From Vibrio hippocampi (GTDB lineage: Bacteria > Pseudomonadota > Gammaproteobacteria > Enterobacterales > Vibrionaceae): a DNA stretch of 64,000 nt. Shown here one piece after another: positions 1 to 9,323 of the stretch. Under the pieces are notes generated by a model, which worked only from the letters and a program-made list of their open reading frames with translations, was not told the DNA's origin and ran no database searches. Where the stretch lies: NCBI RefSeq assembly GCF_921292975.1, contig NZ_CAKLCM010000002.1, forward strand, positions 1,116,001 to 1,180,000, given 5' to 3'. A program made the translations under genes and the position numbers. Each line of letters begins with the position of its first letter. Position 1 is the stretch's first letter.

Positions 1-564
1 ATCACAAGCAAACAAAACCTTGAGCCCTTTTAGACCGCGAGGCAATCCTTGTTCCGCTAAACGATCAATAATTTTCGCCGCGTCACTCAACGCACGAACA
101 CAAGGCACGACGATTTCAACCTCAACACCTTGCTCTCTTAAGCCTTTGAGAACCTGACACTCTAACGCAAAACTAGAACGATAAAACTCAGACGCGAATC
201 GAGACACACCACGAAGCCCAAGCACTGGGTTGATTTCTTCTGGCTCACACTTACCACCCAGTAAGGCACTCATTTCATAACTATTGGCATCATTCAGTTC
301 AACACGAATGGATTTGTGTTGCGAAGATATGGCACTCATGATTTCAGCCACTAAGCTATCAACAAAAAATTCGTCACTCGACTTATCCCCTAACAGCGCT
401 TCGATGGCTTGTTGCTCAACCGAGTCTAACTCATCACCAAGCGACGCATAATTAGGATGAAAGAAGATTTTCTCCATCATTAATTCAGATAGGGACACGT
501 AGAGATGCTGCGCCTCTGTTTGCTCCGAAAAACTCGGAAAACTATTGCCAATATTCAGACCCAT
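1..564 (-). CDS. PEP-synthase-like protein, C-terminal TIM-barrel domain only (partial at window edge)
   Basis: The protein reads leftward out of the window; 188 residues are visible. It starts MGLNIGNSF with a good ribosome binding site (AAGGAG, about 5 nt before ATG), so this looks like a true N-terminus. The visible part aligns by eye with the start of the PEP-binding C-terminal domain of PEP synthase: a region like the PpsA stretch ending in a GG-containing turn (LLGGK near residue 105), then INPVLGLRGVSRF, matching PpsA ENPMLGFRGASRY, then FALEC and GLPRGLKGLKV. The ATP-binding and phosphohistidine domains that precede this in PpsA are absent. In E. coli ppsA also lies near aroH. Likely a PEP-binding protein; whether it catalyses anything alone is unknown. 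Confidence 0.75.
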   Translation of the reverse strand, partial: MGLNIGNSFPSFSEQTEAQHLYVSLSELMMEKIFFHPNYASLGDELDSVEQQAIEALLGDKSSDEFFVDSLVAEIMSAISSQHKSIRVELNDANSYEMSALLGGKCEPEEINPVLGLRGVSRFASEFYRSSFALECQVLKGLREQGVEVEIVVPCVRALSDAAKIIDRLAEQGLPRGLKGLKVLFACD

Positions 565-849
565 GCTTACTCCTTGTGTCATTGCGAATTGCCGCCTGCG
601 TTTCTGCTGCGTAGGCTAGCCTCTTGTTTGCATTAACAAGCAAAATACCGACTTCATTAAGGGAATACAAGGGTAACTAAAAGAATAAGTTGCGATTAGA
701 TTGGTTGATTTGGATAGCGGTGAAAACCGTGGAGTGAAAGCGGTGCTGTGAAAGCAATGGTATGAAAACCATTCTGTGCAAAACATTCGGTGAAAACCAT
801 AGGAGAAAAGATTTACACTAACGCTGCCGTTGGCAGATTGCTGCAAACT

Positions 850-975
850 TTAGCGGGCAAAATAGAATTTTATGGCTTGTGCAATCCAATAATGAAAGTG
901 TTTACCTGAGCGTTTTTTGACACAAGCCATGAACACTATCACCATTAAGCTGCATAAAATCCAGTCTTGTAACAT
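850..975 (-). CDS. Small predicted membrane protein (41 aa)
   Basis: A 41-residue reading frame beginning MLQDWILCSLMVIVF, preceded by AGGAGA about 7 nt before its ATG. Residues 5-19 are hydrophobic and could span the membrane, followed by a basic stretch KKRSGKH and an aromatic, amphipathic tail ending FYFAR. I do not recognise the family. It sits between the PEP-binding protein and aroH, on the strand of the former. Support is limited to the ribosome binding site and the membrane-like composition. Confidence 0.45.
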   Translation of the reverse strand: MLQDWILCSLMVIVFMACVKKRSGKHFHYWIAQAIKFYFAR

Positions 976-1144
976 AGCGGCTTCTCCTATCTTTCGACCA
1001 ATAAATGATAACAATACTCATTTGCAAGTCAAGATGTAAGCAAGGCTTTAGCCGATTTCACTAACTTAACACACAATTAAAGGTTTATTAGCTACACCAA
1101 TTCCGTTATCTTTATCGCTTCAAAAAGTATAGGTAGGCTGCCAG

Positions 1145-2209
1145 ATGGCATTAAAAACTGACGAATTAAGAACTCAGGCATTGGGTCCAATGCCAACTCC
1201 CTCTGAGTTAAGTAACAACCATCCTGTTACGGACGATGTTGCAGAACGCATTGCTTCTTCTCGTAAACAAATCGAAGCGATCCTTAAAGGTGAAGACTCT
1301 CGTTTAATCTGTATTGTTGGACCATGCTCGGTACATGATACTGAAGCCGCAATGGATTATGCGCGCCGTTTGAGTGCGATTCAATCACAATACCAAGACG
1401 AGTTGTTTATTGTGATGCGTACTTACTTTGAAAAGCCACGTACTGTCGTTGGTTGGAAAGGTCTGATCACCGACCCCAATCTAGACGGCTCATACGCATT
1501 AGAAACTGGCTTAAACAAAGCACGCGAACTGCTGTTAAACATCAATAAACTGGGTCTTGCGACCGCCACTGAGTTTCTGGATATGATCACAGGTCAATAC
1601 ATCTCAGACCTGATCTCTTGGGGCGCGATTGGGGCTCGTACCACGGAATCTCAAATTCACCGTGAAATGGCTTCTGCGCTGTCATGCCCAGTTGGCTTTA
1701 AAAATGGCACCAACGGCAGTGTAAAAATTGCGATTGACGCGATTCGCGCGGCGAAAGCGCAACACTATTTTTACTCACCAGATAAGCAAGGTCGTATGAC
1801 GGTGTACCGCACCAGTGGCAATCCACACGGTCACGTCATTCTGCGTGGTGGTGATTCAGGTCCTAACTTTGACCAAGCTTCGATAAAGGACGCTTGTGAG
1901 AGTCTAGCTTCTTTCGACTTGCCCGCTCGACTCGTGGTGGATTTTAGTCACGCTAACTGTCAAAAGCAGCACCGTAAGCAATTGGATGTGGCTCAAGAGA
2001 TCGCTCGCCAGATTATCGCTGGCTCTGATCACATCGCTGGCATCATGGCGGAAAGCTTTATTGAAGAAGGCAATCAAAGCATGGACAATATCGACAACCT
2101 AACTTATGGTCAGTCTATTACTGATCCATGTTTAAGCTGGAACGATACTGTCGCTATGTTGGATACCCTAGCGGCAGCTGTAAAACAACGTAATCTAAAG
2201 GAAAGTTAA
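1145..2209 (+). CDS. aroH: 3-deoxy-7-phosphoheptulonate synthase, AroH-like
   Basis: Condenses phosphoenolpyruvate and erythrose 4-phosphate to DAHP, the first step of the shikimate pathway, in the cytoplasm. The 354 residues match class I DAHP synthases (about 350 aa). Visible landmarks are GPCS (59-62, with the metal-ligand Cys61), [10 protein letters not shown] (91-100), GARTTE (163-168), FKNGT and VDFSHAN. Among E. coli isozymes it reads closest to AroH (Trp-sensitive): the N-terminal [36 protein letters not shown] and GQSITDPCL all agree. The actual feedback effector cannot be read from sequence. It is followed after one base by yajQ, so the two are probably one transcript. Confidence 0.93.
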   Translation: MALKTDELRTQALGPMPTPSELSNNHPVTDDVAERIASSRKQIEAILKGEDSRLICIVGPCSVHDTEAAMDYARRLSAIQSQYQDELFIVMRTYFEKPRTVVGWKGLITDPNLDGSYALETGLNKARELLLNINKLGLATATEFLDMITGQYISDLISWGAIGARTTESQIHREMASALSCPVGFKNGTNGSVKIAIDAIRAAKAQHYFYSPDKQGRMTVYRTSGNPHGHVILRGGDSGPNFDQASIKDACESLASFDLPARLVVDFSHANCQKQHRKQLDVAQEIARQIIAGSDHIAGIMAESFIEEGNQSMDNIDNLTYGQSITDPCLSWNDTVAMLDTLAAAVKQRNLKES

Positions 2210-2210
2210 C

Positions 2211-2693
2211 ATGCCATCTTTTGATATTGTGTCTGAAATCGACAATGTAGAGCTACGTAATGCGGTAGAAAACGCAAACCGTGAGCTTGCGACTCGTTTT
2301 GATTTTCGCAACGTTGAAGCGTCTTTTTCACACAATGACGAGACTGTAAAACTCTCTTGCGAGGGCGATTTTCAGCTCAAACAAATGCGTGACATTCTGC
2401 GTGGCAACCTGACTAAACGCGGCGTTGATGTTCACGCGATGGAATCACAGACTGCTGAGCAATCGGGTAAACTGTGGCACCAAAATATACTTTTTAAACA
2501 AGGTATTGAAACCAACATCGCGAAGAAAATCGTGAAATTGGTGAAAGACTCAAAGATCAAAGTGCAGGTTTCTATTCAGGGCGATAAAGTTCGTGTTACC
2601 GGTAAAAAACGTGATGATCTCCAAGCTACGATGCAACTGGTCAAAAACGGCGAACTCGGTCAACCATTCCAATTCAATAACTTCCGTGACTAG
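2211..2693 (+). CDS. yajQ: YajQ family nucleotide-binding protein
   Basis: A 160-residue cytoplasmic protein of the YajQ/UPF0234 family, recognised from [11 protein letters not shown] at the N-terminus, the central [21 protein letters not shown] and the C-terminal [14 protein letters not shown]. Family members fold as two ferredoxin-like domains; some bind cyclic-di-GMP and act as regulators, but whether this one does is not shown here. The ATG lies one base after the aroH stop, and its ribosome binding site (AAAGGAAAG) is inside the end of aroH, which suggests translational coupling. A strong terminator follows. Confidence 0.93.
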   Translation: MPSFDIVSEIDNVELRNAVENANRELATRFDFRNVEASFSHNDETVKLSCEGDFQLKQMRDILRGNLTKRGVDVHAMESQTAEQSGKLWHQNILFKQGIETNIAKKIVKLVKDSKIKVQVSIQGDKVRVTGKKRDDLQATMQLVKNGELGQPFQFNNFRD

Positions 2694-2740
2694 TCGAATA
2701 TAACTTATCACTATTGAACTCGGTTATTAGCCTCAATTAA

Positions 2741-2774
2741 AAAATCCTTTGTCATGACAGAGGATTTTTTTTGC
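2741..2774 (+). terminator. Rho-independent terminator after aroH-yajQ
   Basis: AAAATCCT pairs with AGGATTTT, the loop holds a further self-complementary TGTCATGACA, and the 3' arm continues into a T run. It lies about 50 nt downstream of the yajQ stop. Confidence 0.8.
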
Positions 2775-2843
2775 CCACTCAAATCTTGTTGTTTTACGGA
2801 TCACATCCAGGATTCAAGAATCAAAGCTTGTTGGGGTATATTA

Positions 2844-3365
2844 CTAAGCACTTGTCTTAACCCAGTAACGTGCCAACAGATTGGTGAACACCTCGCCCAT
2901 TACAATGTTGTCCAATCTTCCTCCATTAGTCTCAATGACTCGGCGTGAGGCGACGTTGTCTTCGTCCGCAGTGATAAGTACAGGATCTAACCCGAGATCG
3001 TGGGCAACAGGCAGCGCTAACTTCAGCATCTGCTTACCATAACCCTGCCCTCGAAAACTCGGCGCGACGTCGTAGCCGATATGCCCACCTTCAAGAGAAA
3101 GAAAAGGATTATCGATGCGGTGACGAATACGGATAGCCCCGACAATTTGCTGTTTATCATCAATGAGCCACAAGTGGCTGCAAGGGACATAATCCAACTT
3201 CAGATTGATACCTTGCTCTTCGTCATCTAAATGTTGGATATAGGCGGCAAAGTCATCAATACCTTGACGATAGTAATCAGCATTTTGCGCATCATGTTGC
3301 AAGAAATCATGATAAAAGCGTTGAAACGCTTCCCTGTACTGTAATTGAAGTCTGATTAGATTCAT
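2844..3365 (-). CDS. GNAT family N-acetyltransferase
   Basis: A 173-residue acetyl-CoA-dependent acetyltransferase of unknown substrate. The GNAT core is visible: a beta strand GAIRIRHRID (77-86), GHIGYDVAP (94-102) and the acetyl-CoA-binding motif A, FRGQGYGKQ (104-112), then TADEDNVASRRVIETNGG typical of motif B. I chose the ATG at 3363-3365 because GGAG lies about 6 nt upstream; the frame stays open to a more upstream ATG, but the added residues show no family similarity. It faces a divergently transcribed lipoprotein gene. Confidence 0.8.
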   Translation of the reverse strand: MNLIRLQLQYREAFQRFYHDFLQHDAQNADYYRQGIDDFAAYIQHLDDEEQGINLKLDYVPCSHLWLIDDKQQIVGAIRIRHRIDNPFLSLEGGHIGYDVAPSFRGQGYGKQMLKLALPVAHDLGLDPVLITADEDNVASRRVIETNGGRLDNIVMGEVFTNLLARYWVKTSA

Positions 3366-3476
3366 GCGGCTCTCCGTATTCATCACAAATGTTTGATCTA
3401 CACTACTTTTATGGCTCGTATAACTCAACATTAATTAATATCAACCGCCCATAGGACACTGTTTTAGGAGATCATT

Positions 3477-4472
3477 TTGCGCCGCGTTATCGGTTTACTG
3501 TCTCTACTGCTTGGTTTGCTTGGCTGTACCCCAGAGCCGGAGAAAAACATGCAGCGCTATATGCAAAGATTGGCGAACGTTATGAATGTTGAAGCTGAAC
3601 CATTACCAGCGTCGCAACTCTATCCTATTCCTGCAAAACGCGTTTTGGCTCGAGAAGCAACTCAAATGACCGTGGGTTTGTTAGAGAGCTATCAACTTAG
3701 ACATTGTGGACTGTTGCAATTGGTGAGTGAGCGTAACTCTATTTTAGGTAAGGTCGCTGATCCGTTCCGGCAATACGCTTACCAGATGGCGTTTATAGAC
3801 GTAGCCCAGCGTTGTGTATTATCGAGCGAGTTAGATACCTCACTTGCCGAACAGATTCAAACCGCCATTGACGTCAAGCAGCAAGAGTTGATGCCAATCC
3901 ACTTCTCCAATCTTGTCTGGACATCCAACGCTATGCGCAAACAATTTTCTCAACAGCACTGGATTGAAGCTCAAGATATCGACAACAGTGCGCTGCTGAT
4001 AAGCGCACTGAACGTGTTGCAAATGCTAAGTGAAACAGAAAATAAGCAACAGCATCGGCATCAATTAATACAGGCGCAAGAGACCATCGAAAAGCTCCCT
4101 CTTGTGGGTAGCTTGCTGTTTTCTATGGAGAACAGTATCAAGCAGCTCACGCGTCTGAACCAATTGATCAATCAACATCAACACAAAATTGGTTGTGGGA
4201 AACAGCGTGATACAACACAGTACCGCTATATGAAAAACGTGTTTGAGCAACAGTATCGCCAGCGTATCCAGCCTTATCTGGCTGAGATCAATCAACTCTA
4301 CTACCGCCTCGCGCCAGTCACGGCATTTCTGAACCAAAAGACGCTGAGCCACCAAACTAATCTTGAGGCGATACACCTGCAATTCCAATCCAGCATTAAG
4401 AATCACGTTCTTGCTTGGAAGAGGTTGTTTGAGCGCTGTGAAGGAACGCAGCTAAAGTTAGGTAATCGTTAG
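3477..4472 (+). CDS. DUF3080 family lipoprotein
   Basis: A 331-residue predicted lipoprotein. The N-terminus MRRVIGLLSLLLGLLGC is a lipoprotein signal with lipobox LLG|C (Cys17). The mature part is largely helical and rich in Gln and Leu, starting with NMQRYMQRLANV, which I recall as characteristic of DUF3080 proteins of Vibrio. The start codon is TTG, with AGGAG about 8 nt upstream. Function is unknown. It is a single gene, divergent from the GNAT gene and convergent with lrgB. Confidence 0.75.
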   Translation: MRRVIGLLSLLLGLLGCTPEPEKNMQRYMQRLANVMNVEAEPLPASQLYPIPAKRVLAREATQMTVGLLESYQLRHCGLLQLVSERNSILGKVADPFRQYAYQMAFIDVAQRCVLSSELDTSLAEQIQTAIDVKQQELMPIHFSNLVWTSNAMRKQFSQQHWIEAQDIDNSALLISALNVLQMLSETENKQQHRHQLIQAQETIEKLPLVGSLLFSMENSIKQLTRLNQLINQHQHKIGCGKQRDTTQYRYMKNVFEQQYRQRIQPYLAEINQLYYRLAPVTAFLNQKTLSHQTNLEAIHLQFQSSIKNHVLAWKRLFERCEGTQLKLGNR

Positions 4473-4485
4473 ATTGCTAGATTGA

Positions 4486-5163
4486 TTATTGGCTTAGCCA
4501 AAGGGCAAAAGTAAACACCACAGGCGCTAAAATAGAGGTGATAACGCCACAAACGACTAAAGCTAATGAGCTGAAAGCGGCGTCTTGTGGATTTTTTTCT
4601 GCGCTGGTTGCTGTGCCTAATGCGTGAGATACCGTCCCCATCGCCAAGCCGCGTGCTACCGGATGAGTAATGCCGATCAAATTATAAATAGGATAGGCAA
4701 ACACCGCCCCAAAAAGACCCGCAAGCAACACCAGTATCGCAGCAATCGCCGGTTCTCCCCCCATTTGCCCAGACAGTTCCATTGCAATGGGCGTGGTGAC
4801 CGATTTGCCCATCATACTGGCAATCAAGGTGGTGTCGGCTCCAAGATAGACCGCGATCAGTGATGCCGTCAGCATGGAAGCGATGCTCCCTATCCCGCAA
4901 GCCAAAATAATAATTTTCCAATTGGCTTTTATCTGAGGCAATTGCTCATATAAGGGATAAGCCAGTGCCACCACCGCAGGTTGTAACAAGTCGCTGATCA
5001 ATCGATTGTCGGCGTAATACACCTCAAACGGAACATTCAACACCAATAGCATCGGAATCAATATCGCGATACTGATCAACAAAGGGTTAAAGATAGGATT
5101 TTTGAGTTTTATTGCCACGGCGCGAGCAAAGAAAAACACAACAAGGGTGACGATCAACCACAT
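4486..5163 (-). CDS. lrgB: LrgB/CidB family membrane protein
   Basis: A 225-residue inner-membrane protein with about seven hydrophobic segments. The LrgB signature region is visible as GKSVTTPIAMELSGQMGG and HPVARGLAMGTVSHALGTATSAEKNPQDAAFSS is also typical (split here only by position). LrgA/LrgB pairs are linked to murein hydrolase control in Gram-positives and to transport of small metabolites such as glycolate or pyruvate in other organisms; which applies here is unknown. The ATG directly abuts the lrgA stop codon (TAGATG), with GGGGG inside lrgA as ribosome binding site. Confidence 0.88.
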   Translation of the reverse strand: MWLIVTLVVFFFARAVAIKLKNPIFNPLLISIAILIPMLLVLNVPFEVYYADNRLISDLLQPAVVALAYPLYEQLPQIKANWKIIILACGIGSIASMLTASLIAVYLGADTTLIASMMGKSVTTPIAMELSGQMGGEPAIAAILVLLAGLFGAVFAYPIYNLIGITHPVARGLAMGTVSHALGTATSAEKNPQDAAFSSLALVVCGVITSILAPVVFTFALWLSQ

Positions 5164-5544
5164 CTATTTGTCCCCCTTGGTTAAAATCTTTTGTAGCAGT
5201 AAAGAGAGTGTCATCAGAACCAATAAAGATCCGCCTATCACTCCCGCCACAATGGCGAGTGCGTTGTCCGCCAATAAGTCGAGATGATTCACCAAGCCAA
5301 CACTAATGGGAACAAACAGTAAGATCATATAACGGATAAAGGCTGAGGCTCCAGGTTGAACCCATTTCACTGACAACAATCCGCTTGCCATGGCTGTAAA
5401 CAAAATCAACATGCCAAAGATACTGCCGGGAATAGACACGCCAAGCGCAGCTTGAATCAATTTACCCAAAAACAGCGCAACAAAGATCAGCGCAAACGAC
5501 ACGATATAACGCAACAACTGTTGTATGATAGACACCACATCCAT
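5164..5544 (-). CDS. lrgA: LrgA/CidA family membrane protein
   Basis: A 126-residue membrane protein with four predicted transmembrane helices, recognised from GVSIPGSIFGMLILF (about 36-50), VPISVGLVNHLDLL and the short charged C-terminal tail. It resembles CidA/LrgA/YohJ proteins, which work with an LrgB partner. It starts 28 nt after the sbcB stop, so sbcB-lrgA-lrgB may be one transcript. No dedicated LysR/LytR regulator is adjacent. Confidence 0.88.
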   Translation of the reverse strand: MDVVSIIQQLLRYIVSFALIFVALFLGKLIQAALGVSIPGSIFGMLILFTAMASGLLSVKWVQPGASAFIRYMILLFVPISVGLVNHLDLLADNALAIVAGVIGGSLLVLMTLSLLLQKILTKGDK

Positions 5545-5572
5545 TCTTGATTGAGCCTTTATTTTATATTAA

Positions 5573-6997
5573 CTAAGAAACCAATTTTTCCACATAATGG
5601 TACACCGCTTTCAAAATCTTTATCTTGTGTTCGTCACTTTCATGCTGATGAACTAAGTTCTCTAAATTGAGTAGATAGTCATCCCAACCTAACTCAAAGG
5701 TCTGTTGGCAATGCATCGCCCATTGATGCTGCTCTTGTTCATTCAGTGTCCACGGATAGTTGCGAGCTCGATATCTAAACAACAACGGAGCAATACGCTC
5801 ATCAGAGTAGCTGATATCCAATCCCACGAGCTGTTCAGCGGAAGTCTGGCGAATAATTTCCATAGCACTGCGATCAGATGGATTAAAGAAGCCTTGGTAT
5901 AACTGCTCGTCAACGCTTGAGATTGCGGCAAACTCTCGCTCTATTTCATACAGTTTTACCAATTTCTCGCGAATTTCAGGGTGCTGTTTGATCACTGCAA
6001 GGTTTTTAAGGCACTGCTCTCTGTCGATTCCGATCACCGCGGCATTATCTGCCGTCAACGTTTTAGCGGGCGCGAGAATTGGGCACTTATTGATATGCAC
6101 CAACTTCAACGGCACCGGAAGTTCATCAGCGGCGAGGTCTTCGCGTTTGGTATACAGACGTTGATGCAGTGCTTCTGGCTCCAAATCAATCAACGGCTGT
6201 GGATCTTTGGCAAGATCAGCCACGATAACTGCATTCTGATTGCTCGGGTGCCAAGCAAGCGGAACCACCCAACTTGTATACTGACACTCTCTTCCTAACA
6301 TTCCCGAGGTATGCATTAGCGGCGTCAACCCTGCCACGTCAATCAACTCATTGAGCTTGCGCTTGTGACGCATAGAAAAGAAGTAGTCGAATAATTTAGG
6401 CTGCGCGGTCTTAACTTTCTTAGCAAGCTCTATGGTGGCGATAACATCCGCCATCGCATCATGCGCATTAGCGTGTTCAATCCCGTTGACAACGGACAAA
6501 TGTTCGAGTTTAAAACTGGTAAACCCGTCTTCATTTTCTGGCCACTCGATGCCATCGGGTCTTAGAGCATGACAAACACGCATTAGATCCAGCAAATCCC
6601 AACGTGAGTTACCATTTTGCCAACTCCAAGCATAAGGATCGATAAAATTGCGATAACAGGTATAGCGGGTCACTTCATCATCAAATCGAATACTGTTGTA
6701 GCCCAAACTGGTGGTATTCGGTTTTGATAACTCATGATGAATCTTTGCAATGAACTCTGGCTCAGGCAGACCTTTCTCCACACACAATTGGGGAGTAATG
6801 CCAGTGATCAGCGCCGCCTCCGGTGAAGGCAAATAATCAGAAGGTGGCTGACAATAAATAACCAACGGCTCACCGATGATATTAAAGTCGGCATCGGTTC
6901 TCACACCCGCAAACTGACAGGGACGATCTTTGCTAGGACTGACACCCCAGGTTTCATAATCGAAAAAAAAGAAAGTGGCTTGATTGTCAGAGGTCAT
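5573..6997 (-). CDS. sbcB: Exodeoxyribonuclease I
   Basis: Degrades single-stranded DNA 3' to 5'; acts in mismatch repair and recombination in the cytoplasm. The 474 residues equal the E. coli length. The DEDDh active site is intact: D13 and E15 in FFDYETW, D106 in SIRFDDE, H179 in ANAHDAMAD and D184, each shifted by two from E. coli numbering. FMRHKRK-like SMRHKRKLNEL and the C-terminal ExoI-specific region (YRARNYPWTL) follow. Starts at ATG with a weak GGA upstream. Confidence 0.96.
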   Translation of the reverse strand: MTSDNQATFFFFDYETWGVSPSKDRPCQFAGVRTDADFNIIGEPLVIYCQPPSDYLPSPEAALITGITPQLCVEKGLPEPEFIAKIHHELSKPNTTSLGYNSIRFDDEVTRYTCYRNFIDPYAWSWQNGNSRWDLLDLMRVCHALRPDGIEWPENEDGFTSFKLEHLSVVNGIEHANAHDAMADVIATIELAKKVKTAQPKLFDYFFSMRHKRKLNELIDVAGLTPLMHTSGMLGRECQYTSWVVPLAWHPSNQNAVIVADLAKDPQPLIDLEPEALHQRLYTKREDLAADELPVPLKLVHINKCPILAPAKTLTADNAAVIGIDREQCLKNLAVIKQHPEIREKLVKLYEIEREFAAISSVDEQLYQGFFNPSDRSAMEIIRQTSAEQLVGLDISYSDERIAPLLFRYRARNYPWTLNEQEQHQWAMHCQQTFELGWDDYLLNLENLVHQHESDEHKIKILKAVYHYVEKLVS

Positions 6998-7179
6998 ATT
7001 GCTGTCCAGCGTTGATGTCTATTAGTGTGAAACACTTGAATAACGGGAAGTATCCAATAGTTTGCCTTCAGCAAGCAAGGGTTATGAACAAAAATTCGTT
7101 GTCGCTGCGAATTTTGAGCAAAGCATTCACCTTGCTCGTTAAACCACAATGCTCGCTTTACTTAGCAAAAATGATCACT

Positions 7180-8871
7180 TTACTCAACAAATTGACTATC
7201 ACTAACGCAATGTTGGTAGTCGATATTCAGTGCGTCAACATCACGCAGTGGATAAGAAAGATAGTATCCCTGTAACTTAGAAACTCGGCACTGAATAAAG
7301 CATTGATACATCGCGAGATCTTCAACCCCTTCCACCGTGACATCAATGCCTTTGTTGGCACAAAGATGAGTAATATAGTGAATATAGGATAGGCAATCCC
7401 TATCTGTCATTGCCGCCGTCGCTAACATCCTATCAATTTTTATTTGGCTAAAAGGCAGATTAAATAAGCTCATGGTGGAACTTGCCCCAGATCCAAAGTC
7501 ATCAATAATAAGCTCGAAACCTAATTGTCTTAATTTACCAAGTTGTTCAACCGCCAGTTGTTTATCGTCTAATAGAATAGACTCCGTCACTTCGAGTTTC
7601 ACTAGATGAGACGCGACACCCAGCTCTTCAAGGATCTGCGCTGCGTACAACGGAAAGTTGCCATCAAGCAGTTGCAACACGGAAATGTTGACGTTAACAC
7701 TGACCTGAGTGTCCCATTTTTGGTTATAGCGAAGGATAAACTCGCAGGCTTGCTTGAGGACTTTTTCTCCCAGCGCATTCACTAACCCACTTCTTTCCGC
7801 GACCAAAACAAACTCATGAGGACCGATAGGACCAAAAGGCGTATCCAACCAGCGAGCCAAGGCTTCAAAACTAATAACTGCATTGGTACGTCCACACACT
7901 ATCGGTTGCAATTGAATCGTGATCTGGTCTTGCTCGATAGCAGACTTAAGATGGTTTTCTATATAGACATAACGTTCAATAGAGTTGCGAATGTCGTTGT
8001 TAAAAATGACATACTGCTCAACGACATTATCAGTCACATAATTCAACGTCTGCTCAGTAATCATCAATATGTCGTCAGCCGATTGCTCAAGGTCATAATT
8101 GGTGTATGCACCAATGAAAATCTTGCCTGTGTACACTGACTCGTACGACTGTATTTCAAATTGACGCAAGATGCCTTGGCACATCATTGCCAGCGTTGAC
8201 TCAGTCACCTTGACATCAAACAGCAAAATAAATGAATCGGTTCCTGAACGATATAAAGTGTGTGGTATATCCACGAAGATAGACAAACAGCTTTTTAGAC
8301 ATTCCACCACTTTACTTATAATTGCATCGCCATAACGATACAAATAGGTTTCGAGTCGCCCGAGGCGAATCTTAAGTAACGTCGTTTCGGTCTGACGCTG
8401 ATTGAGGTGACGTTTTAGCTGTTCATGATTCGGTAAACCGGATTGCTTATCATAAAAGGCGAGACGCTTAAGACTTGATTGCAGTTTAATCTTTTCGGTC
8501 ACTTCTCGATGCCGACCAACGATGTAGTGACCTAAATTATCCTGCTTATAGCTGACACTTGCTTCAATCCAAGCATATTGTCCATCTCGCTTACGCACAC
8601 GCAACTGGTATTGAGAGCAGATAGACTCAACTCGCCCCTGTTTTAGACTTTCAATATTATTTTGTAAAGCTTGCTGGTCTTCTGGATACACCAAACTCAG
8701 CCACTGTTCGGCAGAGACCGTATCCGATTCAATAGCAAATTGATGATAAAAAAGTGAGTTATAGAATTTGATGTTCGCTGATGAATCAATCAGGAATAGA
8801 CCTTCATCCTTAGTTTCAAACAAGCTTAAATAGCGTGACAAAGGGATTTCATCCTGAAATACCATGTTCAT
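7180..8871 (-). CDS. PAS-GGDEF(degenerate)-EAL protein, predicted cyclic-di-GMP phosphodiesterase
   Basis: A 563-residue cytoplasmic signalling protein. Order: PAS domain (about 15-128, ending GRHREVTEK), a GGDEF-like domain (about 135-295) whose catalytic motif is SGTDSF (209-214), so it should not make c-di-GMP, and an EAL domain (about 305-550). The EAL catalytic set is present: E336 in EAL, N396 region VNVNIS, E429 in KLEVTES, D457-D458 in IDDFGSG, K478, E514/E517 in VEGVE and Q534. It is therefore probably an active phosphodiesterase, perhaps controlled by its PAS or pseudo-GGDEF domain. No transmembrane segment is visible. The gene is divergent from cdd. Confidence 0.88.
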   Translation of the reverse strand: MNMVFQDEIPLSRYLSLFETKDEGLFLIDSSANIKFYNSLFYHQFAIESDTVSAEQWLSLVYPEDQQALQNNIESLKQGRVESICSQYQLRVRKRDGQYAWIEASVSYKQDNLGHYIVGRHREVTEKIKLQSSLKRLAFYDKQSGLPNHEQLKRHLNQRQTETTLLKIRLGRLETYLYRYGDAIISKVVECLKSCLSIFVDIPHTLYRSGTDSFILLFDVKVTESTLAMMCQGILRQFEIQSYESVYTGKIFIGAYTNYDLEQSADDILMITEQTLNYVTDNVVEQYVIFNNDIRNSIERYVYIENHLKSAIEQDQITIQLQPIVCGRTNAVISFEALARWLDTPFGPIGPHEFVLVAERSGLVNALGEKVLKQACEFILRYNQKWDTQVSVNVNISVLQLLDGNFPLYAAQILEELGVASHLVKLEVTESILLDDKQLAVEQLGKLRQLGFELIIDDFGSGASSTMSLFNLPFSQIKIDRMLATAAMTDRDCLSYIHYITHLCANKGIDVTVEGVEDLAMYQCFIQCRVSKLQGYYLSYPLRDVDALNIDYQHCVSDSQFVE

Positions 8872-9323
8872 AAGTAACGTAGACCTATTGGGAAATAGTG
8901 TAACTAAATATCAGACTAAGACTTTACTACTAAATCGTGTGAAGATAATGATGATTACGAATAAAATGCGATATAAACATGATCGCCATCACAATAATAA
9001 CTCGCTTTAATAACAAATCTAACCTTACTACTCTAATTGGTACAAAACTTAACCACTGGTTTCTTCGCTAGCTCTACTGGTTCCTTTTCAATACTCTGCA
9101 TCGGTTTGGACGTCTATTCATTGACCCATTCTAAAGCTCAACCACTATCTAAACTCAGACCTAAACCGATACCTAAGCCGATACCTAAACGAAAATCCTA
9201 ACCGCTTAATTAAGTCGCTAAAAGGAGCGTAACGCCATTCACTAAAGAGTCGCTAAACAGTTGGTAAAGACCGTCAAGATTGCTATTATCACTCTCCGTA
9301 ATAACAATTCTAAGGAACGGATC
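8872..9323. other. Intergenic region between EAL protein and cdd
   Basis: A 452-nt divergent promoter region without a credible gene. It holds a 12-bp tandem repeat (separate entry) and is otherwise unremarkable. The reading frame open upstream of cdd lacks family similarity. Confidence 0.6.
9159..9194. repeat. 12-bp tandem repeat (three copies)
   Basis: The unit ACCTAAACCGAT occurs as ACCTAAACCGAT, ACCTAAGCCGAT and a decayed ACCTAAACGAAA, back to back, about 130 nt upstream of cdd. No role can be assigned. Confidence 0.7.

Noticed and set aside
616..846. 76-codon open frame on the minus strand
   Set aside because: No ribosome binding site or recognisable domain, and the DNA there contains repeated GTGAAA-like words that keep the frame open.
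1035..1075. TyrR-like (TGTAAG-N6-TTTAGC) and TrpR-like (ACTAACTTAAC) sequences upstream of aroH
   Set aside because: Both miss key consensus positions; too weak to call an operator.
2754..2948. 64-codon frame on the plus strand
   Set aside because: It overlaps the yajQ terminator and the end of the GNAT gene.
7012..7275. 87-codon frame between sbcB and the EAL gene
   Set aside because: It overlaps the EAL gene end, has low-complexity content and no similarity.
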